Source: Lautropia sp. (lineage in GTDB: Bacteria; Pseudomonadota; Gammaproteobacteria; Burkholderiales; Burkholderiaceae_E). From it: DNA of 50,713 nt. Location of the stretch: positions 1 through 50,713 of the forward strand of contig JAUNHU010000011.1 in NCBI GenBank assembly GCA_030523825.1, in the 5' to 3' direction. Below are positions 34,250 through 41,918 of the stretch, piece after piece (positions within the stretch are counted from its first letter, which is position 1; each line of letters starts with the position of its first letter). The notes beneath the pieces are model-generated. The model did not search any database, was not told where the DNA came from, and saw only the letters and a program-made list of their open reading frames with translations. The translations under genes were made by a program, and so were the position numbers.

Positions 34250-34963
34250 GTGCACACACGCTCCCCTGTGACTCCCCATGCCATCTGCGGCCCGGACGTA
34301 TGGCATGGCTTCCTGCAATTGCTGCCGATCTCGATGTTCGTGGTGATATTTGGCCTCGCCTTCGGGCTGGCCGCCACGCAGACGGGCATGGACAACGGCG
34401 CCATCGTGCTGATGAGCGCCCTGGTGTTCGGCGGCGCCTCGCAGTTCGCCACGCTGGACATGTGGGGGGCGCAAGTGCCGATCGTGCCCCTTGCGATCAC
34501 GGTATTTGCCATCAATGCCCGCCACCTGCTGATGGGAGCCTCCCTCTATCCGTGGCTGCGCCATCTGCCACCCGCACAGCGCTACGGCGTGATGCTGGTG
34601 GCATCGGACGCCAACTGGGCAATGGCGCAGCAGGCATTCGAGCGGGGGCGCAATGGCATCGGTCTGTTGCTGGGCGGCGGTCTTGCGCTCTGGTCCACCT
34701 GGGTGGTGGGCACCTGGCTGGGCCTGTATTTTGGCAACGCCATCCAGAACCCGGTGAGTCTGGGACTGGACATGGTGATGGGCTGCTTTTTGCTGGCGAT
34801 GGTGGTGGGTGGCCCGAAGAATCCGCGCGTGTTTGCCATCTGGGGCGTGGCTGCGGTGTCGTCGCTGCTGGCCTGGAAATATCTGCCGCCCAACAGCCAT
34901 GTCATCGTCGGTGCACTGGCCGGTGGTCTGCTGGGTGCCTGCTGGCCGGAGAAAAGCCGATGA
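34250..34963 (+). CDS. azlC: AzlC family branched-chain amino acid exporter, large subunit
   Basis: The 237-residue membrane protein is of the AzlC/YgaZ family. The family features ISMFVVIFGLAFGLAA, GGASQFATLDMW and NARHLLMGASLYPWL are present, with about six membrane segments. With AzlD it forms an exporter of branched-chain amino acids or analogues. The start is taken as GTG 34250 because AAGGA lies 6 nt upstream and the length then fits the family. An open reading from TTG 34187 would add 21 His-rich residues. The stop overlaps azlD. Confidence 0.88.
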   Translation: MHTRSPVTPHAICGPDVWHGFLQLLPISMFVVIFGLAFGLAATQTGMDNGAIVLMSALVFGGASQFATLDMWGAQVPIVPLAITVFAINARHLLMGASLYPWLRHLPPAQRYGVMLVASDANWAMAQQAFERGRNGIGLLLGGGLALWSTWVVGTWLGLYFGNAIQNPVSLGLDMVMGCFLLAMVVGGPKNPRVFAIWGVAAVSSLLAWKYLPPNSHVIVGALAGGLLGACWPEKSR

Positions 34964-35277
34964 GCATCGAGACTACCACCCTCGGCACGCTGCTCGTCAT
35001 TCTGGTGATGGTGGTGGTGACACTGGCCACCCGCTGGGGCGGCCTTTTCATCATGTCATTCGTACCCATTGGGCCGCGCATCCGCCGCTTCATCAGCGCG
35101 ATGTCCAGCTCGGTGCTGGTGGCGGTGCTGGCACCGCAGGCACTGAACGGCGACCTCGGCGCGCGCCTGGCGCTGCTGGCCACTGGCCTGACGATGCTGG
35201 TGCTGAAAAAACCGCTCCCGGCCATTGCCGCCGGCATTGTCACCGCAGCGCTCTGCCGACAGATGCTGGCACATTGA
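34960..35277 (+). CDS. azlD: AzlD family branched-chain amino acid exporter, small subunit
   Basis: The 105-residue hydrophobic protein has about four helices: TLLVILVMVVVTLATRWGG, a loop with GPRIRRFISAM, then SSVLVAVLAPQAL and two more helices. The ATG at 34960 overlaps the azlC stop (ATGA), so the two are translationally coupled. This size, order and overlap are characteristic of AzlCD/YgaZH pairs. Confidence 0.9.
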   Translation: MSIETTTLGTLLVILVMVVVTLATRWGGLFIMSFVPIGPRIRRFISAMSSSVLVAVLAPQALNGDLGARLALLATGLTMLVLKKPLPAIAAGIVTAALCRQMLAH

Positions 35278-35405
35278 ACGGCATGCCAACAGGTATTGGT
35301 TCCCTACACCCTCAAGGGGCAAAAACCGAAATTTCCTGCGCCGGTAACTAACTCTTGCAGAACACTCCATCAGGAATGTCGAATAGCCAAATCGCGAAGA
35401 GATTA

Positions 35406-35442
35406 CCTGAAGTTATCAATTAATCAATTTAATTCATTTTAC
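35406..35442. promoter_or_regulatory. Conserved LysR-type operator element, copy 2
   Basis: This 37-bp copy of the element at 29430-29466 (33 of 37 bases identical on the opposite strand) begins CCTGAAGTTATCAA and ends TTAATTCATTTTAC. The dyad is AAGTT (35410-35414), N11, AATTT (35426-35430), one base off perfect. Its orientation toward tctC is the same as that of copy 1 toward the pdxA-like gene. It sits 105 bp before the tctC ATG. Confidence 0.8.
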
Positions 35443-35466
35443 CATCCCCCTCCTGCTGTCTGAGAA
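35438..35466 (+). promoter_or_regulatory. Predicted promoter of tctCBA
   Basis: TTTACC (35438-35443), a 17-bp spacer and TGAGAA (35461-35466) reproduce the layout of the promoter at 29406-29434, though the -10 is weaker. A transcript would start near 35473. The weak -10 and adjacent dyad suggest activator dependence. Confidence 0.5.
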
Positions 35467-35547
35467 TGAGCAAACAGGTTCCGCCGCCCTGGCATAGGCC
35501 AAAAGAATCTGACCAAAACGCACAAATGAGTGCATCAGGAGACAGCC

Positions 35548-36540
35548 ATGTCGCTTACCCGGCGTCAAATCGGCAATCTGACCATACTTGGCGCAACTGT
35601 TGCTGCAGCTTTTGCCCTTTCTGGCTGGACGGGAACCTTGGGCGGCTATCAAGGAAACCAGCCCTTCAACCCTGGAAATCGCAACACACTGATCGTGCCA
35701 TTCAAGGCTGGCGGAGGATCCGATCAGTCCGGACGTGCGATCGCTGCCGGATTGGAAGAGGCAACAGCAAAGAACATAAGCGTCGAGAACCATGAGGGAG
35801 GATCGGGAGCAGTCGGCTATTCAAACTTTCTTCGCATGCACGGAGACGGGTCCAAGCTTCTGGCGACGGAGACAGCATTGATCGCCCTGCCTCTTACCCA
35901 GGACGTACGCTTCAACTGGAGATCCTTCACGCCCATCATGAAACTTGGCGACGATTACACATTGATCGTCGTCCGAAAAGACTCCCCTTTTACAGACCTT
36001 CGTCAGGCGATTGTCAGCACCAGGGGAAAACGGGTCACGATCGCAGTGTCAGGTGCCACCTCACTGGATGAAGTGGTATTCAGTCTCATCGAACAGGATC
36101 AGAACGTCCGTTTTGACCGCGTCCCCTATGAATCCGGAGGAGAAGTTCTGACAGGTCTTCTCGGAGGGCATGTCGAAATGGCCTCTCTCAACCCCGGAGA
36201 GGTTATCGGCCACCTGCAATCGGGTGAGCTGCGAGCGTTGGCAGCTATTGCACCTGAGCGTTATGAATACGACGAACTCAAAGACATTCCTACCGGCATA
36301 GAACAGGGGATCAATGTCGCTTTTGCGCAGTTTCGAGGAGTAATTGCTCCTGGGGGAATTCCTGAAGACGCACGTTCATTCTGGATCGAGGCCGCCAGGA
36401 GATATGCAACCACCCCTGCTGCTGACGCTTATCTGGCAGAGAACTTCATGCAGAAGGCACCTGTATATGGTGATGATTTTTCCACCTACCTGGATGATTA
36501 CAACAAAAACCTCGCAAAAGTTCTGGGAGCGAAGAAATGA
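35548..36540 (+). CDS. tctC: Tripartite tricarboxylate transporter binding protein TctC
   Basis: The 330-residue periplasmic binding protein is of the TctC/Bug family. The N-terminus MSLTRRQIGNLTILGATVAAA is a signal peptide with a twin Arg pair, though not a clean Tat motif. The family core reads LIVPFKAGGGSDQSGRAIA, then ENHEGGSGAVGYSNFL, and SGATSLDEVVF. AGGAG lies 7 nt before ATG 35548, preferred over an ATG six codons earlier. The gene and its partners are visibly less GC-rich than neighbours, which hints at horizontal acquisition. It is controlled from the promoter with the shared LysR element. Confidence 0.93.
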   Translation: MSLTRRQIGNLTILGATVAAAFALSGWTGTLGGYQGNQPFNPGNRNTLIVPFKAGGGSDQSGRAIAAGLEEATAKNISVENHEGGSGAVGYSNFLRMHGDGSKLLATETALIALPLTQDVRFNWRSFTPIMKLGDDYTLIVVRKDSPFTDLRQAIVSTRGKRVTIAVSGATSLDEVVFSLIEQDQNVRFDRVPYESGGEVLTGLLGGHVEMASLNPGEVIGHLQSGELRALAAIAPERYEYDELKDIPTGIEQGINVAFAQFRGVIAPGGIPEDARSFWIEAARRYATTPAADAYLAENFMQKAPVYGDDFSTYLDDYNKNLAKVLGAKK

Positions 36541-37106
36541 CCAACACCTGGACGCCCAAAAAACGGGCCGAATCGCTGATGGCCGCGATCATCTGCACCA
36601 TCGGGTTGGGAGGAATGATTGGTGGATGGGATTACGGTCCCCTTACCGACAAGGGACTGGTTGGCCCAGGGCTCATCCCCATGGTGTCGGGCGCACTGAG
36701 TTTCGTGACTGGCATATGCATTCTCATCAAATCCATTTTCACCATGCCGAGCAGATCGAAAGACACGGAGGATCTGTCAGCACCGGATCAAATGGAAGAT
36801 GAGATGAACCAGCTTTACCCCTCGCCGAACGAAGACAGACTCGATGAGTTCGGGAGAACATCAACTGAGCGCAGACATGCGGTGATTTGGATTTTCATCG
36901 TCATGGGCGCGTCCATCATCCTGGCAAACATCGTAGGACTTCTGCTCGCATTGACGTTGATGACAGGGGTACTGGTCGGAGTCATTGAACGAAAGCCGTG
37001 GTGGGTCATGCTGTTCTGCATGCTCGGCACTTTTCTGATGGGTTATCTCATCTTCCAGACCATGCTGGATGTACCAATGCCGCGAGGCTACCTTGGTCTC
37101 GTCTGA
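36537..37106 (+). CDS. tctB: Tripartite tricarboxylate transporter small permease TctB
   Basis: The 189-residue protein has four predicted membrane helices in two pairs, separated by a hydrophilic acidic loop (about residues 70-112). The motif GPGLIPMVSGALSF after the first helix is typical of TctB. The ATG overlaps the tctC stop (ATGA). It stabilises the TctA channel and its contact with TctC. Confidence 0.9.
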   Translation: MTNTWTPKKRAESLMAAIICTIGLGGMIGGWDYGPLTDKGLVGPGLIPMVSGALSFVTGICILIKSIFTMPSRSKDTEDLSAPDQMEDEMNQLYPSPNEDRLDEFGRTSTERRHAVIWIFIVMGASIILANIVGLLLALTLMTGVLVGVIERKPWWVMLFCMLGTFLMGYLIFQTMLDVPMPRGYLGLV

Positions 37107-37149
37107 AACATGTCTTTGCACCTCGCATATCTGGCGGAGGTAAACCATC

Positions 37150-38652
37150 ATGATCGACAATCTGATTCTGGGATTCACAACTGCACTGACGCCCGAAAAC
37201 ATGCTCTGGTGCTTCGTGGGTGTCGCCGCTGGCACGGCCATCGGCATGTTACCGGGGTTGGGAGCAACCACTGGAGTTGCCATCCTGATACCCCTGACCC
37301 TGACGATGGAGCCGGTGACGGCACTGATCATGCTTGCAGGCATCTACTATGGTGCACAGTATGGTGGGACCATTGCGTCTGTACTGATTGCCACACCTGG
37401 TGATGCTTCTGCGGTAGCCACCACGCTCGACGGCTATGCGATGGCACGAAACGGACGCGCGGGTGTTGCGCTGGCCGTTGCAGCCATTGGTTCGTTCGTA
37501 GCCTCCATCATCTCCCTGGTGTTACTGATGGCACTGGCAACACCCATCGCCCATTTTGCACTGAACTTCGGCCCAGCAGAAAATCTCTCCGTCATGATTC
37601 TAGGCATGACAACCATCGTCGCCTTCTCCGGAGACAAGCTTGGCAAAGGCCTTGCGATGGCTGGCATTGGCATTCTCATTGCCTCGGTTGGTGTTGCTTC
37701 GGGGTTCTCGACTGCACGCTTCACTTTCGGACAGGTCAACCTGCTGGGAGGCATCGATTTCGTGGTACTGATGATCGGCCTGTTCGCCATTGGCGAGGTT
37801 CTCAGTCAGGTAAGCCAGGGTGGTCAGAAACCAATCCGTGCGCGCTTTCGGGACATGGTGATCAGCAGGGCCGAACTCGCACAGGCATTTCCGGCAATGC
37901 TTCGAGGCAGCCTGATCGGTTTCCTGTTCGGCGTACTTCCGGGCGCAGGCTCGACGTTGGCCTCCTTCATGGGCTATGGTGTGGAACGCTCGATCAGCAA
38001 GAATCGTTCGCAATTTGGCAAAGGAGCCATCGAAGGCGTAGCCGCGCCAGAGTCTGCCAACAACGCTGCTGCCAATGCAAACTTCGTGCCCACACTGGCC
38101 CTGGGCATTCCCGGCGGTTCCACGACAGCTGTGCTGCTTGGTGCATTCGTGATCTACGGTCTGCAACCCGGCCCAATGCTGTTTGAAAACCAGCCTGCGC
38201 TTGTATGGGGGCTTTTAGCCTCGTTCTTTGTGGGCAACGTGCTACTGTTGATCCTGAACCTGCCTCTGGCCCCGGCCTTTGCGCAGATTCTCCGGGTTCC
38301 CTATTCGATGCTCTATCCCCTGATCCTGTTCTTCAGCCTGATGGGGGCATACGCAGTCTCAAACAACCTGTTCGGGCTGAATATCGTCTTCATCGCCGGC
38401 GTTGTCGGATTTTTCCTGAAGAAATACGACTATCCAGCTGCACCGCTGATTCTGGGGTTGGTACTGGGGCCATTACTGGAGAAATCTCTGGTCCAAACCT
38501 CCGCGTGGACAAAAGGAGACTTCAGCCTCATCTTTCAACGTCCCATAGCAGTTTCCATCCTTGTCCTTTCCCTGTCCATTCTGATAGCCCCCCTGATCAT
38601 TTCAAGGGTAGCGAAGCGAAAAATGAGGGAAAAAGATATGCGCGATACTTGA
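37150..38652 (+). CDS. tctA: Tripartite tricarboxylate transporter large permease TctA
   Basis: The 500-residue, roughly 12-helix permease has the family repeat GMLPGLGATTGVAILIPLT near the N-terminus and its counterpart GVLPGAGSTLASFMGYGVE in the second half. IYYGAQYGGTIASVLIATPGD and APESANNAAANANFVPTLALGIPGGSTTAVLLGA are diagnostic. GGAGGT lies 8 nt before ATG, 43 nt after tctB. TTT systems import citrate, tricarboxylates and other carboxylates; here a sugar-acid-like carboxylate is inferred from shared regulation. It ends 17 bp before the convergent nitronate monooxygenase gene; only a weak stem and TTTTT mark the gap. Confidence 0.94.
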   Translation: MIDNLILGFTTALTPENMLWCFVGVAAGTAIGMLPGLGATTGVAILIPLTLTMEPVTALIMLAGIYYGAQYGGTIASVLIATPGDASAVATTLDGYAMARNGRAGVALAVAAIGSFVASIISLVLLMALATPIAHFALNFGPAENLSVMILGMTTIVAFSGDKLGKGLAMAGIGILIASVGVASGFSTARFTFGQVNLLGGIDFVVLMIGLFAIGEVLSQVSQGGQKPIRARFRDMVISRAELAQAFPAMLRGSLIGFLFGVLPGAGSTLASFMGYGVERSISKNRSQFGKGAIEGVAAPESANNAAANANFVPTLALGIPGGSTTAVLLGAFVIYGLQPGPMLFENQPALVWGLLASFFVGNVLLLILNLPLAPAFAQILRVPYSMLYPLILFFSLMGAYAVSNNLFGLNIVFIAGVVGFFLKKYDYPAAPLILGLVLGPLLEKSLVQTSAWTKGDFSLIFQRPIAVSILVLSLSILIAPLIISRVAKRKMREKDMRDT

Positions 38653-38669
38653 CGCGAAAGGGTTTTTCA

Positions 38670-39638
38670 TCAGTTGCGGAAATCCTGCATCAGGTCGTCG
38701 ACCAGTGCCTGCACGCTGCGGATTTCCCGGATGTAGCTGATGCCGTTGCCCACCGAGATGTAGCCGTTTTCCAGATTGCCTTCCAGCATGCCACGGCGCA
38801 TGCCGACGGAGCCCTCCATCACCTGGGCGATGTCTTCGCGGCTGGCGCCGGCCTCGCTCATTTCCACCATCCGCTGTGCGAGTCTGGTGGGCAGCGAGCG
38901 GTAGAAGGCAGGAAGGGTACGGAACAACAGCAGGTCTTCTGCCGTGCAATCCACCATCATCTGTTTTACGTTGTCGGCCATGCGGCTTTCGGTCGTGGCA
39001 AGGAACGCGCTGCCAATGTAGACACCTTCGGCACCCAGCGCGAATACTGCGCGCACGCCCGTCACATCCGCGATGCCACCGGCCGCCATGACCGGCACGT
39101 TAACCGCCTGCACAATCTGCGGCGTGATGGAGAAGGTGCCGATGGTTTTGGTAGGCACCGTGCCGCCTTCGTCGAAGCCCGTGGCGATGATGATGTCGGC
39201 CCCCAAGCGCTCGGCTTCGCGCGAGTTCTCTGGGGTAGCATCGTGCGCCCGGAAAAGAATCCTGATTCCTGCTTCCCTGAACGCATTGAACAGGTCGGGG
39301 TCGAGCACCACATTGATCAGCACCACCGGTACCTGCTCCGCGATGATGAGATCCCGCATCAGCGGGAGCAGCACGGGGTTTTCGGAGATCATCACCGGCA
39401 CCGCAAAGGGCTTGTCCGTCAGGGACTTCACCTTGCGGATTTCGGCGCGCATCCGCTCGATCACCTCCTCATTGGAGGATGGGTTGGTGGTCTGCCCCGC
39501 GTGCGGGCCGAGCATGCCCAGGCCCCCGGCATTGCTGACGGCGGCCACCAGCCTGGCGTCGGTCATCCATGACATCGCCCCCTGAATGATCGGGTACCTG
39601 ATGCCGAGAATGTCTGGAATGCGTGATGCGTATTTCAT
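38670..39638 (-). CDS. Nitronate monooxygenase / NPD-family FMN enzyme
   Basis: The 322-residue TIM-barrel FMN protein starts MKYASRIPDILGIRYPIIQGAMSWM, the common start of the 2-nitropropane dioxygenase/FabK-like family. The FMN phosphate site reads PVMAAGGIADVTGVRAVFALGAEGVYIGSAF. It may oxidise alkyl nitronates; enoyl reductase activity is less likely without FabK context. AGGAA lies 8 nt before ATG 39638, and the 16 extra upstream codons are discarded. It is divergent from a LysR gene, which may regulate it. Confidence 0.88.
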   Translation of the reverse strand: MKYASRIPDILGIRYPIIQGAMSWMTDARLVAAVSNAGGLGMLGPHAGQTTNPSSNEEVIERMRAEIRKVKSLTDKPFAVPVMISENPVLLPLMRDLIIAEQVPVVLINVVLDPDLFNAFREAGIRILFRAHDATPENSREAERLGADIIIATGFDEGGTVPTKTIGTFSITPQIVQAVNVPVMAAGGIADVTGVRAVFALGAEGVYIGSAFLATTESRMADNVKQMMVDCTAEDLLLFRTLPAFYRSLPTRLAQRMVEMSEAGASREDIAQVMEGSVGMRRGMLEGNLENGYISVGNGISYIREIRSVQALVDDLMQDFRN

Positions 39639-39793
39639 CCTGTCGTTCCTGTGTCCGGGAATGGATCTGGTGAATGGTGCAAACAACGCCCGCGTGACAA
39701 GCCGGGACCATGAGCATCAAGGCGTGTCATGACCGAGCATGCTGTTCTCCTGCGAGCCATCGGGATGCGGAGAGTCTATTGCCATCAGATACG

Positions 39794-39831
39794 AAATGGA
39801 ATGCCGTAAAATAGAAAGATGGATTCCATTT
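39794..39831. promoter_or_regulatory. Perfect 9-bp dyad in the nmo/lysR intergenic region
   Basis: AAATGGAAT (39794-39802) and ATTCCATTT (39823-39831) are perfect inverted repeats separated by 20 bp, ending 13 bp before the lysR ATG. The size and spacing suit a LysR dimer-of-dimers or another regulator; autoregulation of the adjacent LysR gene is inferred. Confidence 0.6.
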
Positions 39832-39844
39832 ATGAGAACAACGC

Positions 39845-40729
39845 ATGGACCTGAATGCGGTCAGGATGTTCGTGGGCGTGGTGCAGGCGGGCAGTTTTTC
39901 CCGTGCGTCCGAGCGCCTGGGCATCCCGCTCGCCACGCTCAGCCGCAACATTGCCGACCTGGAAAAACATGTGCAGGTGCAACTGCTGGAACGCGCCAGA
40001 ACCGGGGTAACTCCCACGCTGGCGGGGCAGAAGTTCTATGAGCAGAGTTATCTGGCCATCGACAGCCTGCTGGACGCCGAGCGCCATCTGCATTCAGACG
40101 AGCAGACGCTGAACGGCCGGCTGCGCATTGCCACGCCGCCCACCTTCCTGCCCGCCTGGGAATGGGTGGCCCGCTTTCAGCAGCAGTATCCGAACGTGCA
40201 GGTGCATTGTGCCGTGGGGGCCCGGCTCATGGATTTTCATGCGGACGGCATCGACGCGGCATTCCGGATCGGCAACCTGCACACCGACAACGTGATTGCC
40301 CGGAAAATCGGCCAGATCGGTTCGACACTGGTTGCCGCACCGGCCTTCATTCACCAGCATGGCGTGCCGAAAACCCTGGATGAACTGGGCGGCTTTCCCT
40401 GCGCGATGTGGTCGGATGGCGGCGCGCCGGATTATCGGCAGGTCTTTCTGGCTACGTCCCCCGCCATCCAGACGCGCTTCAGCAGCAACGACCTGCACGC
40501 CGTGCTGCACTACGTGTTGCAGGGGCAGGCCATCGGGGTGCTGGCGCCCTACTGCGTGGCCCCTGCCCTGGCATCCGGCGCACTGGTCGAGATCCTGCCG
40601 GACGAACCCCGGCACACCCATCCCGTGCACCTCATCTATCCCGCGCACAAGCACCCTTCGGCACTGCTGAAAACCTTCGTGGGCTTCTGCCTGGCGCAGG
40701 CGGACAATCCAGGGCCTGAATCACGCTGA
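39845..40729 (+). CDS. LysR-family transcriptional regulator
   Basis: The 294-residue protein has an N-terminal winged helix (MDLNAVRMFVGVVQAGSFSRASERLGIPLATLSRNIADLEK, about residues 1-60) and a C-terminal effector domain that ends LRTFVGFC-like. It has the CrgA/AaeR-like look of Burkholderiales regulators of drug and oxidoreductase genes. It is divergent from the nitronate monooxygenase gene and convergent, with 9 bp overlap, with an MFS exporter gene. A perfect 9-bp dyad precedes it. The effector is unknown. Confidence 0.92.
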   Translation: MDLNAVRMFVGVVQAGSFSRASERLGIPLATLSRNIADLEKHVQVQLLERARTGVTPTLAGQKFYEQSYLAIDSLLDAERHLHSDEQTLNGRLRIATPPTFLPAWEWVARFQQQYPNVQVHCAVGARLMDFHADGIDAAFRIGNLHTDNVIARKIGQIGSTLVAAPAFIHQHGVPKTLDELGGFPCAMWSDGGAPDYRQVFLATSPAIQTRFSSNDLHAVLHYVLQGQAIGVLAPYCVAPALASGALVEILPDEPRHTHPVHLIYPAHKHPSALLKTFVGFCLAQADNPGPESR

Positions 40730-41896
40730 AGCTGCCGCGGAGCCCCCCGGCAGCCGTATGCGCAACAGCACCCCGGCAAAGCCCAGCACGCCGAACAGGA
40801 TGGCACCCAGTACCGAATATTGCGTGCCCCAGCCAGCGATGAACAGGCCGCAGACGAAGGTGCCGAGCGTGGTGCCCAGGTTGGCAGCCGTCAGAAACAG
40901 TCCGTTGGCGAACTCGGGTGCTTCGGGAGCTGCGCTGGCAATCATGTACTGGTTGCTGTTCTGGCCGATGCCCACCACCACGCCGAGCAGCAGCAGGATG
41001 ACGGCCATTGCCGCAGGCAGGGCGCCAAAGACCAGCAACATGGCATCCAGCAGCAACAGCAGAAGCGGCATGATGAGCAGCGTGCGTACAGGCAACTGCG
41101 CCAGCAGTCTGCCGGCAAGCAGATTGCCGATGATGTTGGCTCCACCATAGACTGCCAGCAGCACGCTGACGGCGGAGACGGACAGCAGCGTGATCGACTG
41201 GAGGTAGTCGGACAGATAGCTGTAGAAACCGAACATGGCGCCATTCAGCAACACGGCCGCCACCACCGAGGCCCACAGCAACGGCTTTTTCAGCACGGCA
41301 AGCTGTTCGCCATAGGTTACGCCCCTGTCCACCGGCATGGAGGGCATGAACACGATGGTTGCCAGCAGCACCAGCGCGTTCACGGCCGTGAAGAACCACA
41401 TGGCGGCACTGAAACCCCAGTGTCCGCCGACAAATGTCGTCATCGGCACGCCCAGCACCATGCCAGCCGAGACACCAACGAAGACACGGGCAACCGCTTT
41501 CGACATCTCCGCCCTAGGCACGGAGGCAGCGGCCGCCGTGAAAGCTATGGTGACATAGACCGGATGGAACAGGCCCTGGATGGCACGGACGGCAAGCTGA
41601 ACGGTGAAGTCGTCCGACAGCGCGGCCACCACATTGCCGACAACAAACACCGACAGCGCCAGCAGCATCGCCGTCTTGCGGTTCATCCGGGAAAACAGCA
41701 GCGGCGTGACCGGTGCCGTGAAGGCGATCACCAGAGCAAACAGGCTCACCATCCAGCCTGCATCGGGCACGCTCACCTGAAAGTGCTGCGCAACGAGCGG
41801 GATGATGCCCACCACGCCCATTTCGGTATTCAGGATACCGAACACGCCCAGCGTGAGGATCGCAATGATGAAGCGAGGACTGGATGAGGAAGCCAT
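40721..41896 (-). CDS. MFS transporter, DHA1 exporter type
   Basis: The 391-residue, 12-helix major facilitator starts MASSSSPRFIIAILTLGVFGILNTEMGVVGIIP, the pattern of AraJ/YdhP-type DHA1 exporters. The cytosolic motif FSRMNRKTAMLLAL corresponds to motif A between helices 2 and 3. The chosen ATG (41896) lies 22 nt after the secreted hydrolase gene; the frame stays open 47 codons further into that gene but without a family match. The last 9 bp overlap the 3' end of lysR. Confidence 0.86.
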   Translation of the reverse strand: MASSSSPRFIIAILTLGVFGILNTEMGVVGIIPLVAQHFQVSVPDAGWMVSLFALVIAFTAPVTPLLFSRMNRKTAMLLALSVFVVGNVVAALSDDFTVQLAVRAIQGLFHPVYVTIAFTAAAASVPRAEMSKAVARVFVGVSAGMVLGVPMTTFVGGHWGFSAAMWFFTAVNALVLLATIVFMPSMPVDRGVTYGEQLAVLKKPLLWASVVAAVLLNGAMFGFYSYLSDYLQSITLLSVSAVSVLLAVYGGANIIGNLLAGRLLAQLPVRTLLIMPLLLLLLDAMLLVFGALPAAMAVILLLLGVVVGIGQNSNQYMIASAAPEAPEFANGLFLTAANLGTTLGTFVCGLFIAGWGTQYSVLGAILFGVLGFAGVLLRIRLPGGSAAASA

Positions 41897-41918
41897 CGTG
41901 TTCAGCACCCTGCGCGCG

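Noticed and set aside
38641-38667. Rho-independent terminator between tctA and the nitronate monooxygenase gene
   Set aside because: The stem has only 4-5 pairs and the T-run is separated from it by several bases.
40820-41887. 355-codon plus-strand open frame over the MFS gene
   Set aside because: Highly charged His/Gln/Arg reading opposite to a typical 12-helix transporter.
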